Assembly (NCBI RefSeq): GCF_002812205.1
Contig: NZ_NPEA01000001.1
Span: 1 to 64,000 of the forward strand
Reading direction: 5' to 3'
DNA from: Leptospira neocaledonica
GTDB lineage: Bacteria; Spirochaetota; Leptospiria; Leptospirales; Leptospiraceae
DNA: 64,000 bases
Position 1 is the first letter of the stretch. The number at the start of each line of letters is the position of its first letter. The translations under genes were made by a program, and so were the position numbers. Shown here piece after piece: positions 27,612-37,363 of the stretch. Below the pieces are notes generated by a model. That model worked only from the letters and a program-made list of their open reading frames with translations. It was not told the DNA's origin and did not search any database.

Positions 27612-29153
27612 GTGACGGAAGAAACAGAACGCAAAATTTCCAAGAATACGGAGAAACGTAGGGCCGCAATTTGCGGAGGAACTCTCGGAAGAGAGAACCG
27701 TTACTATATCCGTGGCCAGGTGGTGGATATTTCCGTCAGCGAAGAAATGACGGATCCTAAAAAATGGGACCTTCTCACCGGCTTATTCCAAGGACAAGAA
27801 AAAGAGATTACTCCATTTTTAGATTACGGACTTGAATCAGTGCGTAAACCGATCCTTGTAGCGGAAATTGTGGATCAGTCCGGTAAAATTTTACATCGTT
27901 CTCCTGAAATCAGGGGGGACGAAAGTGGGTTCTTCTTTCATGAATTTACCTTTCCTTTGGCTCCCGGAAATTACGTATTTCATATTCATTTTCTAAAACC
28001 GGATTCGTATAGGCAGTTTGGAAAAGATCTAGCCTACTTAAATACTCCCGGCAAACACGAGTTAGTTTCCCAAAGCCTAATCGGAATGGGAGCTTTACGT
28101 ATCTTGGCAGAAGAATATGCAGGAATTGTAACTACTTCCGATATTGACCAGACCTATCTAGCCACGGATATACATTCCAATAAGGGAAAAATTTCCACAT
28201 TATTCGAAACACCTGAGCAGAAATTACCTCTGCCCGGGATGCCTACATTATTCAAGGAATTGAGAGAGGCTACGTCGGATTCCCCTCTTTGTTTTATTTC
28301 CGCTAGTCCTCATTTTTTCAGAAGGACCTTACTTTCTACTTTCAGGACCCAAGGAGTAAAAACGGAATCACTTCACTTGAAGTATCTGGAAGGTACTTTG
28401 AAAGGAATGGTGGATAAGTTTTGGGACACTCTTTCTCATCCTACCAGATTTTTGACGGAAGGTCTTTGGGGAGCATTGGAAAGGGTGCGTAAATTCGCGG
28501 GTTCTTCTTTCCAAAGTTTATTCGACCAATTGGCGTATAAACTTACGATCCTTCTGAGAGATAGGATCTATCTTCCTACAAACTCCAAGGAAATTTTACT
28601 TGGGGACAATACGGAAAGTGATTATCTGATCTTTATTCTATACCAATTTATTCTGACTGGAGCCTTACAAGGGAAAGAACTGGAAGATTATCTCTATAAA
28701 TTGAATTTTTTAGGAAGAGACGCGATTACTAGAGATAATGCAAAGCTCATCCGAGAACTTGCAGAAGAAAATCGTAGGATCCACGGAGATATTAATCCTG
28801 TACAGTTGGTTCTCATTAACAAAACAGAACTTGGACCTCCTTCCGACGAAATGAAATGGAATGTACGAAGTGCTCTTCCTACCGGTTTAGATCCTTGGAA
28901 AACGGAAGGAATTACACCTTATATTCCTACAGATGGTGCCTTGGGATTTGCACTTGTGATGGTTGAAAGAGAAATTTTGGATCTATCTTCTGTACTAAAA
29001 ATTTCAGGGGATATGGCAGGGCAATGGTTCGAAGGAAAAGTGATAGAACCGAATGTTCTATTAGAACTTGCCAAAAAATTAGAATTACCTAAAGAAACTG
29101 ACCCAATTCATAAAAAATTTGTAAAAACGTTAAAAGAAGTTTTGGAAGCCTAG
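27612..29153 (+). CDS. App1-type phosphatidate phosphatase domain protein (DUF2183)
   Basis: This 513-residue soluble protein begins with a GTG. The first 170 residues resemble a beta-sandwich. The region about 175-265 is the DUF2183/App1 catalytic domain of the HAD type. VTTSDIDQTYL supplies the DxD nucleophile pair, followed by a GMPTLFKEL segment and the SASPHFFRR motif. In yeast, App1 converts phosphatidate to diacylglycerol; the bacterial substrate is unknown. The C-terminal 200 residues are unassigned. It converges on the DedA gene with a four-base overlap. Confidence 0.8.
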   Translation: MTEETERKISKNTEKRRAAICGGTLGRENRYYIRGQVVDISVSEEMTDPKKWDLLTGLFQGQEKEITPFLDYGLESVRKPILVAEIVDQSGKILHRSPEIRGDESGFFFHEFTFPLAPGNYVFHIHFLKPDSYRQFGKDLAYLNTPGKHELVSQSLIGMGALRILAEEYAGIVTTSDIDQTYLATDIHSNKGKISTLFETPEQKLPLPGMPTLFKELREATSDSPLCFISASPHFFRRTLLSTFRTQGVKTESLHLKYLEGTLKGMVDKFWDTLSHPTRFLTEGLWGALERVRKFAGSSFQSLFDQLAYKLTILLRDRIYLPTNSKEILLGDNTESDYLIFILYQFILTGALQGKELEDYLYKLNFLGRDAITRDNAKLIRELAEENRRIHGDINPVQLVLINKTELGPPSDEMKWNVRSALPTGLDPWKTEGITPYIPTDGALGFALVMVEREILDLSSVLKISGDMAGQWFEGKVIEPNVLLELAKKLELPKETDPIHKKFVKTLKEVLEA

Positions 29154-29794
29154 GCTTCCTTTCTTCTTTCAAAAAACTTTTTGTAGATTATAAATCCGAT
29201 AACTGCAGTCACGAAGAAGCCTGTAAAAATTTTATTATACAGAGCTAAAAATTCTAGAACCTTCTCCCAATGAGATCCTAAATAAAATCCGCCATAGATT
29301 AGTATCCCGCACCAGATAGTAACTGCTAAAGTGAATGCGGAGAAGAATAGCAAGGGCCTCATTTCCACCATTCCTGCGACGATGGAAACGAAAAATCGTA
29401 TTCCTGCGGAGAACCTGGAAAAGATCACTACAACGACTCCATTTCTGGAAAACCAATCCAATGTTTTTTGTATGGATTCTTCGTTGTAGAGTTCCGATTT
29501 GAACGGGAAGTTTTTATTCTTCAGCCAATCCAATAGTTTATGACCGAATGCATACATTACCCAGGCACCCGCAAGATTTCCAACCAAGGTGCTTGAGACT
29601 AGTTCCCAAAAACTTAAGGCGCCTCTTGCGAGTAAAAATCCTCCGAATGCAGTGACAGTATCGCCCGGCCAAGGAGGAAAAACGTTTTCGGTAAAATTGG
29701 AAAATGCGAAAAAAAACCAGACAAGGGCGCTCGGCAGACCGGATACCCAATCCAATAGAGTTTGGATATAAAAATCGAATCCGGCGAATTGCAT
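29150..29794 (-). CDS. DedA/VTT-family membrane protein
   Basis: The 214-residue membrane protein has about five helices. The DedA signature region is present: NVFPPWPGDTVTAFGGFL near residue 36, a helical hairpin with GNLAGAWVMYAFGH, and the FSRFSAGIRFFVSIVAGM segment with conserved Arg residues. Family members act in lipid scrambling or flipping and envelope homeostasis. It is transcribed divergently from the small exported protein at 29842, with 47 bases between them. Confidence 0.88.
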   Translation of the reverse strand: MQFAGFDFYIQTLLDWVSGLPSALVWFFFAFSNFTENVFPPWPGDTVTAFGGFLLARGALSFWELVSSTLVGNLAGAWVMYAFGHKLLDWLKNKNFPFKSELYNEESIQKTLDWFSRNGVVVVIFSRFSAGIRFFVSIVAGMVEMRPLLFFSAFTLAVTIWCGILIYGGFYLGSHWEKVLEFLALYNKIFTGFFVTAVIGFIIYKKFFERRKEA

Positions 29795-29841
29795 CTAGAA
29801 AAGGATTGTCAAGGGGGAAGCGTTAGATTCAACTAAATTTC

Positions 29842-30360
29842 GTGGAAGGCCGCAGTTTCTCGCATGTCCTCGGTTCGGTTCTAGTATTTTTGCTGATCGG
29901 GAATTTTTCTCTTTTTTCTCAAGAAACCAAATTACCCGATTTGATGAGTCCTGACCCTGTAAAAATTAAGAAGGTCAGAGATAGGCCTAAAATTTTCAGG
30001 CATAACCAACTTACCATAGTGGAAAAACCGTATAAGGCGCCTTCTTCCATTCCAAGCAATTTTGTTCCGGATGATTCAGAGGTATTGTTTTTTACCGAAT
30101 TGAAAGCGGATCGCCTTCTGGAGAATAAGGAAGCGGTTGTAGTTTTTAAAACCTCTCTTCCAAAAACCACGATGGAGAGATATTACGAATATTTGATCTC
30201 CAGTTTTGGTCATAAAATTTTACAAAGCCAAAAATCTGAGGAGAAAAGTTTATATTTGGTGGATGTTCTTCGGCATAAGATTCTCGCGATCACCATCCAT
30301 CCCGGAGAAAGAGGAAGTATCGTAAAATTATTCCAGAAAACCACGAATGGAGGTTTTTGA
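29842..30360 (+). CDS. Unknown exported protein
   Basis: This 172-residue protein starts with GTG and has an N-terminal signal peptide (core about 9-24, cleavage near LFSQ). The mature part contains a KPYKAPSSIPSNFVPDDSE segment and an alpha/beta region (about 75-172) that I cannot assign. It overlaps the downstream AI-2E/PerM-family gene as TGATG, so the two may act together in the envelope. The function is unknown. Confidence 0.6.
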   Translation: MEGRSFSHVLGSVLVFLLIGNFSLFSQETKLPDLMSPDPVKIKKVRDRPKIFRHNQLTIVEKPYKAPSSIPSNFVPDDSEVLFFTELKADRLLENKEAVVVFKTSLPKTTMERYYEYLISSFGHKILQSQKSEEKSLYLVDVLRHKILAITIHPGERGSIVKLFQKTTNGGF

Positions 30361-31472
30361 TGTCCCCCAAAGAAGGACAGGAAACCAACCGAAAACTTTT
30401 TAACCTGATCCTAGGTGTGTTCTGCCTCGGGACAGGATTTCTATTATTCGTAGTTTTAAGACCTTATTTTTATTCAGCACTTGTTGCTTTGATCTTATAC
30501 CTAGCGACACGCAAACAATACAAACAGTTAAGAAGATTGGTTGGTCCAAAATTTGAGCCAGTGGCTCCTTGGATCATGATCGGTTCCGTTTGTATGATCG
30601 TAATTCTTCCTTCTTATTTTATGATTCGAACTCTGATCGAGGAATCTCTTTCTATTCTATTCAAAATTAGAATCTCTCTTTCGGAAGATAAGATCATAGA
30701 TACGATTATGAGTCTGAACATTCTCACAGATCTTTTTACGGATAATCCTTTCTTTTGGGTGAAACTTCCTGAAATTTACGGAGATTTTGCCAAGAATTAT
30801 ATAGATATTTTGAACTTGGATAGCTTGTACGCCGTTTTGAGCAATGCTTCTTCTTTTATTCTGGGTTCTATCGATCTTCCTGCCGGGATCATTATGAATC
30901 TGTTCTTTTCTCTTTTACTTTTGTTTTTCTTTTACCAAGACGGAAGGAAGATAGAAAGATTCATTTTGGATAACCTACCCTTCTCCACGGAAGTAGAAGA
31001 ACAAGTAGGAAGAAAGATCGCATCCGCAGTGCAGACTGTATTTAAAGGAAATCTAATTGTTTCCATTATGCAGGGAGCTGGAGTTTATATTCTTCTTTTA
31101 TTCGCAAAAATTTCGAACCCGTTCTTATATGCGAGTCTTGCCGCATTTTTTTCTTTAATCCCAGTGATCGGAACTTCAGTGGTTTGGCTACCGATTGGAC
31201 TTTATTTAATGTTCATTGAGAACAATATCATTGGCGCCAGTTTATTTATGGTAATGGGTCTTACCCTGTATATAGTTCTGGAGAATGTTGTAAAACCTAA
31301 GATGTTGGACAAAAAACTTAGGATCCATCCTTTATTAATATTTTTGTCCTTGATCGGAGGCATCCAAGAATTCGGGATCATGGGACTGGTTCTCGGACCG
31401 GTTGCGGTTACAATGGTTGTGATCCTTTGGGATTTCTGGAAATTGTACAGAAAAGACTTTTTCGCCAGTTAA
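30357..31472 (+). CDS. AI-2E/PerM-family membrane transporter
   Basis: This 371-residue protein has about eight helices. The layout is typical of the AI-2E exporter (TqsA/PerM) family: a helical hairpin at 20-60, a long extramembrane stretch (about 95-165), and a C-terminal bundle with ASLAAFFSLIPVIGTSVVWLP, GITLY-like and VLGPVAV motifs. Members export quorum-sensing signals or act as ion antiporters; the substrate is unknown here. It overlaps the upstream exported-protein gene and precedes xseA by six bases. Confidence 0.85.
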   Translation: MMSPKEGQETNRKLFNLILGVFCLGTGFLLFVVLRPYFYSALVALILYLATRKQYKQLRRLVGPKFEPVAPWIMIGSVCMIVILPSYFMIRTLIEESLSILFKIRISLSEDKIIDTIMSLNILTDLFTDNPFFWVKLPEIYGDFAKNYIDILNLDSLYAVLSNASSFILGSIDLPAGIIMNLFFSLLLLFFFYQDGRKIERFILDNLPFSTEVEEQVGRKIASAVQTVFKGNLIVSIMQGAGVYILLLFAKISNPFLYASLAAFFSLIPVIGTSVVWLPIGLYLMFIENNIIGASLFMVMGLTLYIVLENVVKPKMLDKKLRIHPLLIFLSLIGGIQEFGIMGLVLGPVAVTMVVILWDFWKLYRKDFFAS

Positions 31473-31478
31473 TTTCTG

Positions 31479-32756
31479 ATGGAAGAAACAAAAACATATT
31501 CAGTTTCCGAGATCAATTCTATCGTTAAACAACTTCTGACCGGTCCGGACATTCTCCGAAATATCTGGATCCAGGGAGAGATCTCCAATTATTCCAAATC
31601 CCACCAGGGTCATATTTACTTTAACTTAAAAGACCCTAAGTCACTCATCGCCTGTACTTTTTTCTCTTATAGTAACGGAAGATATAAAGGGAAACCTTTG
31701 GAAAATGGAATGGAAATCAAGGCATTCGGTGCCATTTCCGTTTATGAGCCTAGAGGACAATATAATCTAAATATTTCTAAAATAGAGGAGTTGGGACAAG
31801 GGGACCTTCTTCTCCAAATAGAAGAGTTAAAAAGAAAACTTGCGGCGCAAGGAGTATTCGATCCGGAAAGAAAACGGAAACTTCCTGCATTCCCTTGGAG
31901 GATCGGAGTCGCTACCTCCCCTACTGGAGCGGCGATAGAAGATATTATCCGTATTTCTAAACAAAGATTTCCTAATATAGATATTTTGATCTCTCCTTGT
32001 TTGGTACAAGGAGATGGAGCGCCCGAGTCTATTATTTCCGCAATCAAACAGTTGAATGACCCGAAATGGGATGTGGATCTAATCATTGCGGGTCGAGGTG
32101 GCGGAAGCACGGAAGACTTAATGGCGTTTAATGACGAAAAAGTGGTCCTCACCTTTGCGGAAAGTAGAGTTCCCATTATTTCCGCAGTAGGCCATCAAAT
32201 AGATTCCGTTCTTTCCGATTTGGCAGCGGACCATTTTGCCCCCACACCTACTGCCGCCGCAGAAATGGCCGTGCCTGAAATGGAACTTGTAGAATCAGGG
32301 CTTGCGGAATTCGAAGTGAGACTTAAAACCGCTTTAAAAAACCAGGTTAGCAACTTGAAAGAAAAGTTTAGGATCCTCACGAATAAAAAAGCATTTTTAG
32401 ATCCTAGGTCCATGCTAAATGATAGGATCTTGCAATTAGATGAGATCAATTCCAGGATTCATCTTTTGGGCAAAAATTATCTGATGAGTGCCCAAAACAA
32501 ATTTAGTCCTGTATCGAACGGACTTATCACTTCTTTTAAATCTCAGTTGGAAAGAAAGAAGAAGGAATTCCAACTTCTCTCTGGAAAATTAGAAGGATTC
32601 TCTCCTTTAGGAACCTTAAAAAGAGGATATTCAGTAGTTCGTAAGAAAGGAAAAAAAGTCGTTACATCTCCGGCTCAGTTAGAGAAAGAGGAAGAACTAG
32701 AGGTCATATTGGCGGAAGGTAGGATTCGGGTTTCTTACCAAGGTGAAATACAATGA
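31479..32756 (+). CDS. xseA: Exodeoxyribonuclease VII large subunit
   Basis: The 425-residue XseA has an N-terminal OB-fold DNA-binding domain (about 1-100; [22 protein letters not shown]). The catalytic core has [46 protein letters not shown] and [10 protein letters not shown] coiled-coil follows (about 275-350) and then a C-terminal LKRGYSVVR motif. With XseB it degrades single-stranded DNA. The stop overlaps the xseB start by four bases. Confidence 0.96.
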   Translation: MEETKTYSVSEINSIVKQLLTGPDILRNIWIQGEISNYSKSHQGHIYFNLKDPKSLIACTFFSYSNGRYKGKPLENGMEIKAFGAISVYEPRGQYNLNISKIEELGQGDLLLQIEELKRKLAAQGVFDPERKRKLPAFPWRIGVATSPTGAAIEDIIRISKQRFPNIDILISPCLVQGDGAPESIISAIKQLNDPKWDVDLIIAGRGGGSTEDLMAFNDEKVVLTFAESRVPIISAVGHQIDSVLSDLAADHFAPTPTAAAEMAVPEMELVESGLAEFEVRLKTALKNQVSNLKEKFRILTNKKAFLDPRSMLNDRILQLDEINSRIHLLGKNYLMSAQNKFSPVSNGLITSFKSQLERKKKEFQLLSGKLEGFSPLGTLKRGYSVVRKKGKKVVTSPAQLEKEEELEVILAEGRIRVSYQGEIQ

Positions 32757-33040
32757 GTAAAAAAACGGAAATTAGTTTTGAGCAGGCTTTAACCGAATTG
32801 GAGCAGATTGCGGAAAATTTGGAAAGAGGACAATTGACCTTAGAAGAATCCATTAAATCTTACGAAAGAGGAATGGAACTTCGAACTCTTTGCCAATCTA
32901 TTCTTGCGGAAGCTGAAGGAAAAATAGAATATCTTTCCAAGTCAGGGAGCGGAGAAACACAGAAGAAAACCGCGAGCCCTAAATCGGAAACTTCTTCTAG
33001 AGCTGCAACTCCACCTAGCGACGATGATGAGTTATTTTGA
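32753..33040 (+). CDS. xseB: Exodeoxyribonuclease VII small subunit
   Basis: This 95-residue XseB has the characteristic helical hairpin (about 7-65) with [27 protein letters not shown]. Its Ser/Thr/Lys-rich C-terminal tail makes it longer than the usual 75-80 residues. It is translated in overlap with xseA and followed by a strong terminator. The subunit coats the coiled-coil of XseA. Confidence 0.95.
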   Translation: MSKKTEISFEQALTELEQIAENLERGQLTLEESIKSYERGMELRTLCQSILAEAEGKIEYLSKSGSGETQKKTASPKSETSSRAATPPSDDDELF

Positions 33041-33069
33041 ATAAATATAAATTTATATATGATTAAAAG

Positions 33070-33096
33070 AAAAGGCGCCGCATTGGCGCCTTTTTT
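33070..33096. terminator. Bidirectional terminator between xseB and the convergent membrane-protein gene
   Basis: GGCGCC, a GCATT loop and GGCGCC are flanked by an A-run on the left and TTTTTT on the right. The symmetrical arrangement can end transcripts from both the plus-strand xseB and the minus-strand gene ending at 33104. Confidence 0.88.
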
Positions 33097-33103
33097 ATGA
33101 GAT

Positions 33104-33721
33104 TTATAATCCTGCTTCTTTAATTAGAGAATTATAAATATATCCGTGAGATGCGATGATAATCGGAAAGAAGGTCACGTAGATCACGAAAAGTACTAAA
33201 TAAGTTAAGTATTGGCTAATAAGTCCAGTGATAAAGCTAAGTATAAAAGCTGCTATCGCCAAACTAATCACCAATGCTATTGAACCTAAGAATATAATCC
33301 ATTTTTTACCATAGGTGATTTCATTACTCTTTTTGATAGCTTGGATCGGATCGTAACCTTTATCAAATAATAGAAAAGTAGCTTGGCCCCATGCTACGCC
33401 GATTACGAATGCTGGAATAATAAAGAAAAGTACTCCGGCATAAAATCCTAAAATTACGAAACCTACGGTAAGAAAGAATTCACCTATGTATTTTCTGTTT
33501 TCTTTATTAAAAATATCCGTCGGTGAAAAAGATTCCCCTCTTCCGATCTTAATCGGAATCAGGATAAATAATCCTATCGATGTTCCTACGTTTAGGTATG
33601 GTATCCATACGGTTACTAACCAAAGAATAAAGGCAACGAATAGGGGGACAAAGTTTTTTAATCCTAATTCTATGCTGTTCCTGATGATACCGACTATACT
33701 TAGTGGCTCGCTTGTTGACAT
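33104..33721 (-). CDS. Unknown multi-pass membrane protein
   Basis: This 205-residue protein has about five transmembrane helices and a central AIKKSNEITYGKKWIIFLG loop. This style is common to DUF975/DUF4013-type glycerophosphodiester-phosphodiesterase-like membrane domains. The N-terminus is cytoplasmic-looking without a signal peptide. I cannot assign a function. It lies between a bidirectional terminator and an upstream lipoprotein gene on the same strand. Confidence 0.65.
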   Translation of the reverse strand: MSTSEPLSIVGIIRNSIELGLKNFVPLFVAFILWLVTVWIPYLNVGTSIGLFILIPIKIGRGESFSPTDIFNKENRKYIGEFFLTVGFVILGFYAGVLFFIIPAFVIGVAWGQATFLLFDKGYDPIQAIKKSNEITYGKKWIIFLGSIALVISLAIAAFILSFITGLISQYLTYLVLFVIYVTFFPIIIASHGYIYNSLIKEAGL

Positions 33722-33807
33722 CCGTTTTGCTCCTTAATGGATCTGGAGACGGAAAGATAAGGCCGCGGAGGCGATTGTCAATTATTTATTAAACTATGGT
33801 CGCGAAT

Positions 33808-34287
33808 TCACTGCACAGACAAGGTGATGGTCCCGGCATCAGTGACCGGAATGACCAAACAACGGGTTGAACCGTTAACAGTAGTTACACCTGAATAAGA
33901 TTCTGTTCCGATATTCTCACTTCTAAATTCGACCTGGCTGAAATCCGTTGGGATTAGCACTGCGTTTTCTGCACCGATCCATAGGTCTGCTTCTCCACTA
34001 GTAAAACTAACGTTGAAGGTATTTGTTGCGCCGTTTCCGGTAAAAGAATAGAAATAATAATAATAACTAGCACCTGAGAATGTAGCGGTTCCCCCGGTAA
34101 CGATAGATGAGACCGCAGAATCCGCACATCCGCCGGTAGGCACAGGAGTGAAACTGGCTCCGTAAGCCGAGTATAATAAGCTAGCCGCAGTATCATCCGT
34201 GGAGTCTGTGTCTCCATTGGAACAAGCTACAGTTAGCATAAGGAATAAGGACGGAATTAGGGTCTTTGGGTTCAATAAAGGCCTCAT
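33808..34287 (-). CDS. Putative lipoprotein with PPC-like beta-sandwich
   Basis: The 159-residue protein has a type II signal peptide and lipobox LTVAC, with lipidation expected on C22. The mature region is rich in Ser, Thr, Gly and Tyr. Its repeated beta-strand pattern (ATFSGASYYYYFYSFTGNG, then EADLWIG) resembles bacterial pre-peptidase C-terminal domains found on secreted proteins. It is likely on the cell surface or in the periplasm. No enzymatic motif is visible. One Cys pair may form a disulfide in the mature part. Confidence 0.65.
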   Translation of the reverse strand: MRPLLNPKTLIPSLFLMLTVACSNGDTDSTDDTAASLLYSAYGASFTPVPTGGCADSAVSSIVTGGTATFSGASYYYYFYSFTGNGATNTFNVSFTSGEADLWIGAENAVLIPTDFSQVEFRSENIGTESYSGVTTVNGSTRCLVIPVTDAGTITLSVQ

Positions 34288-34370
34288 TAAAAATAAGCTC
34301 TTTTTATCTTAGAACCTACTCTGCTCTTTTCGTTCCAAAGACCAAACTTTTTCTTTTAGACTTATAGATA

Positions 34371-34396
34371 CAAAAAGGCCCGCTTGGGAGCGGGCC
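34371..34396 (-). terminator. Rho-independent terminator of M19-like copy A
   Basis: GGCCCGC and GCGGGCC pair perfectly around TTGGGA. On the minus strand the stem is followed by TTTTTG. It lies ten bases after the stop of the gene ending at 34407. Confidence 0.85.
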
Positions 34397-34406
34397 TTGG
34401 TCGAAT

Positions 34407-36626
34407 TTATTGGATACTTCCGCTTCTATTTACCGCGTTCTGCCACATTGAAGTGAAGAAGTCAGCGGATCTATAGACCGGCTCCAGATCAGAACGTTTA
34501 AGACCCTGTTGTCTTAAGTCTTCAAAGAAGTCAGGCATGAGCCCTATATGGGAGGCACCTTCCGTATTGAAGTCGAATGTTCTATTCCCGAAGGAGTATT
34601 TTCCAAGAGAAGGAGAAGCTGCAAGAGTTGCCGCTAATCTAATGGAAGCGTCCGGAGAGAAAGGATATCCAACCTTAGAAGCCTCTGGCTGTGCAATAGT
34701 GGAGGTTCCTCCAGGACAAGCACGGGTTCCATAACGAGGCCCAGGCATATGAGCAAATCCGTTAAAATCTGTTCCAATAGCAATCCTTCCATCATAAGCA
34801 GGATCTCCTATTAGAGTTTTGAGATATTGGTAGGATTGAGCGAATGTTTGGCTAGTTCCACCGCAAGCATGTGCGATGTACGAACCGTCGCTATTCTGTC
34901 TCCACTCACCTATCTCTTCCAGATTTCCTTGTCCGGTAATAAGGCCGATCATTCCACCTAATGTACTGATACGTTTAAGTGCAGCGCCTGTCGGGTTTGC
35001 CTCATGACGATTTCCTTTATTCGCCATATCATAGACGCCGGTGTGACCTGTTACGATACCAGGATAAGACTGTTGCTCCGCGAATGTGATAGCTCCATCC
35101 AAGGATTTTGCGGACATATGCCCAACGTCGATGATCATTCCTTTTTTCATCAACTCTCTAAGAACTTTCTGTCCGTAAGTTGTCAGACCTGCAGTGTTAC
35201 AATCCTGTCCGTAGTGTTTACAATCGTATTTGGTTCCACTTCCGAGAATATTGTAAAGTCCTGCTCCACCGAATCCATTGGTTTTTAAGTGAATCGGGAA
35301 TACATAACGTAGTCCTAAGTCATATAACTCTTGTACACCTTGTGTGATCATGGAATCGTTACAGTTGCTTCCGGTACAATCTACCAGATAGTCAACTTCT
35401 GCACCTAAGACCACTGCAAGTTTACCGCCGGAAATTACAGTCTGCGCTTCCGCAGGAGTTTTTACGATACGGAACCAACCTTGCCCTGGACCGCCGCTTT
35501 GTGCATCGATCCAAGCTTGCATATCATACACTGCCTGGGTTTGGCGGCGTAAGGTGTTCATATCGTTCAGGTCGTATACAGGATCGGTAGCGATTGCGAT
35601 ACCTTTGATGATATCAGGAAGTCCGTTATCCGTCGCTCCGAACATATAGTCACCGTTCACTGCAAGTACTACCATGGCTCTCATTCCGCCTTCATAAGCG
35701 CGTTTGATCCATTCATAATACATGGTTTGGTGAGTGTAACTATTGTTCGCAGGCCAATAAGGGAAGCCTGCATATCCTCTATTATCGTGACGGGCTGTTC
35801 CTAATAAGGCTCCGATAATATCGTCTTGTACGATTGCTTCTACTCTAGAGTGTCCAGCAGAATGTCCTTCGTCTGAAGTGCTCGGACAATCTGCGAGTGC
35901 AGTTGCAGCTGGGCCGAATGGAGAACCATGGAAGATTACTCCACCAAAACCTAAATTTGCCATTGGGTGAGTATGAAGATCCACATAACCTGGAAGTGTT
36001 CCGGTTCTCTTCAGAGAATCCTGAGCTCCTCTGTTGTAAGCTTGTGGAGCAGTTTCACAACTTGAATCTGCAACATACCATTCTCCCCACATTCCTGTGG
36101 CACCACCAGTGTTTACACAACGATGAGGAGTTGTATATGTTTTACCTGCTATGGTAAGAGGTAATTTAGCGCAGGCTTCTTCCCAACTTATTCCTACCAC
36201 GTTCCAAATACGGGAAGAATACTTTCTTTTACCCGCATAAGTTCCCGAAGACTGACAACCGTCGTTCTTATGGGTATAGTTATAGATCCCGCCTTCGTCC
36301 GTTGCTGCCCAGTTCGCCTCGCAAGAATCATCGATCAGATCGAATTCTCCCCACATATTGAATCCGGTATTTTTGCAACGACTTGGCTTTGTAAATGTTT
36401 GGCCATTGATGGTTGCACCCGTATTCGCACAGGTTGTTTCCCAACTCTGGCCGGATGGAATCCCGTAAAGGATCGAGGAATATTGACGTTTCCCCGGAAA
36501 AATTGCAGTGCAACCATCCTTCTTAAATGTTCCCCAATATGGATCACCGAAAACGGACGTACTCGTGACAAAAACAGTCAGGAATACGACGCCTAACGCA
36601 GGACCTCGTAAAAACCGAGTTTTCAT
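34407..36626 (-). CDS. Exported M19-like metallohydrolase with tandem Cys-rich domains, copy A
   Basis: This 739-residue secreted protein has a signal peptide (about 8-27, cleavage after VFG). Two similar Cys-containing domains follow (about 28-106 and 119-192). Each has a GKR-YS core, MWGE near its end and paired cysteines, so they are an internal duplication. The rest resembles membrane dipeptidase (peptidase M19): YVDLHTHP (about 215-221) for metal binding, IVTGHTG, and the late IAIGTDFNG matching the M19 GSDFDG motif. M19 enzymes cut dipeptides or related amides; the substrate here is unknown. It is downstream of the small membrane-anchored gene and paralogous to the 39756-41987 product. 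Confidence 0.75.
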   Translation of the reverse strand: MKTRFLRGPALGVVFLTVFVTSTSVFGDPYWGTFKKDGCTAIFPGKRQYSSILYGIPSGQSWETTCANTGATINGQTFTKPSRCKNTGFNMWGEFDLIDDSCEANWAATDEGGIYNYTHKNDGCQSSGTYAGKRKYSSRIWNVVGISWEEACAKLPLTIAGKTYTTPHRCVNTGGATGMWGEWYVADSSCETAPQAYNRGAQDSLKRTGTLPGYVDLHTHPMANLGFGGVIFHGSPFGPAATALADCPSTSDEGHSAGHSRVEAIVQDDIIGALLGTARHDNRGYAGFPYWPANNSYTHQTMYYEWIKRAYEGGMRAMVVLAVNGDYMFGATDNGLPDIIKGIAIATDPVYDLNDMNTLRRQTQAVYDMQAWIDAQSGGPGQGWFRIVKTPAEAQTVISGGKLAVVLGAEVDYLVDCTGSNCNDSMITQGVQELYDLGLRYVFPIHLKTNGFGGAGLYNILGSGTKYDCKHYGQDCNTAGLTTYGQKVLRELMKKGMIIDVGHMSAKSLDGAITFAEQQSYPGIVTGHTGVYDMANKGNRHEANPTGAALKRISTLGGMIGLITGQGNLEEIGEWRQNSDGSYIAHACGGTSQTFAQSYQYLKTLIGDPAYDGRIAIGTDFNGFAHMPGPRYGTRACPGGTSTIAQPEASKVGYPFSPDASIRLAATLAASPSLGKYSFGNRTFDFNTEGASHIGLMPDFFEDLRQQGLKRSDLEPVYRSADFFTSMWQNAVNRSGSIQ

Positions 36627-36645
36627 ACGTTTCTCTCCCTACTTA

Positions 36646-37188
36646 CTAGTTTGTATGTTTTTTGTATTCTTCGGTTACGTTTTTCAGCTTTTTGCCGTAT
36701 AGTTCTTTGCCGGCTAGGATCATTCTGCGTTTTTCGTCATCAAGGCGCTCTGGATATCTATCCTCCATTAGGCGCAATAGCTCCAGTTGGTCTTCCTGGA
36801 GTTTTATTTGTGAGGTATAATATTCATCGATTTCTTTGCGGGTCGCCTTGTTGGAGTAAATTTTTCCGTACAATGTGGCCCAATGTTCTAAGAGTTCTTC
36901 CTGAGCTTTTTTTTCTCCAGCATCTTGGGGAGTAGCAACTGCCACCCAATAAAGATTATCGGGAGTTTCACTTTTTAAAAGAGAAGCGGATACGACTGCG
37001 TTATCTTCATTATAGGGAGAAGAAGAAGTTCCCAGTTTCATAAATCCGGAGAAGATAGAGAGCCCTTCCGAAAAAACATTTTTGGAAGAGGATTGAGAAG
37101 CTCCGGCCTGACTTCTAGTAAAAATAAAAATGAGAACAACTACAATAAAAGCAGAAGAAATCAGTAATGCGTTTTTCTTAGATGGCAT
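36646..37188 (-). CDS. Small membrane-anchored protein of the duplicated cassette, copy A
   Basis: This 180-residue protein has one N-terminal transmembrane helix (about 7-24) and an outside domain. The N-terminal half of the domain is Ser-rich and variable. The C-terminal half (about 70-175) is charged and helical, with PDNLYWVAVATP, WATLYGKIYSNKATRKEID and MEDRYPERL. It is strongly similar to the 184-residue product of copy B in the second half but not the first. I do not recognise the family. It stands 19 bases upstream of the M19-like gene and is likely co-expressed with it, perhaps as a chaperone or regulator. Confidence 0.65.
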   Translation of the reverse strand: MPSKKNALLISSAFIVVVLIFIFTRSQAGASQSSSKNVFSEGLSIFSGFMKLGTSSSPYNEDNAVVSASLLKSETPDNLYWVAVATPQDAGEKKAQEELLEHWATLYGKIYSNKATRKEIDEYYTSQIKLQEDQLELLRLMEDRYPERLDDEKRRMILAGKELYGKKLKNVTEEYKKHTN

Positions 37189-37363
37189 CGGCCAAACAGT
37201 ATATTACATTCCGCTCCTTTATGCAAATTCTTTGTAATTATTTATTAGAAAAATGTTATAAATATTTGGAAACGCGCTCTAGTATTTTTCAAGATTGAAA
37301 GAAGAAGTAAAATCGGTACTTAAGTCATAAAATTATAAACTAGAACAGGTAGTTCTATGATAA

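Larger units (their letters stand above)
34407..37188 (-). repeat. Duplicated two-gene cassette, copy A
   Basis: The gene pair (small anchored protein, then M19-like hydrolase) is paralogous to the pair at 39756-42544. Orientation, order and much of the protein sequence match, so the pair arose by duplication of a whole cassette. Confidence 0.85.
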
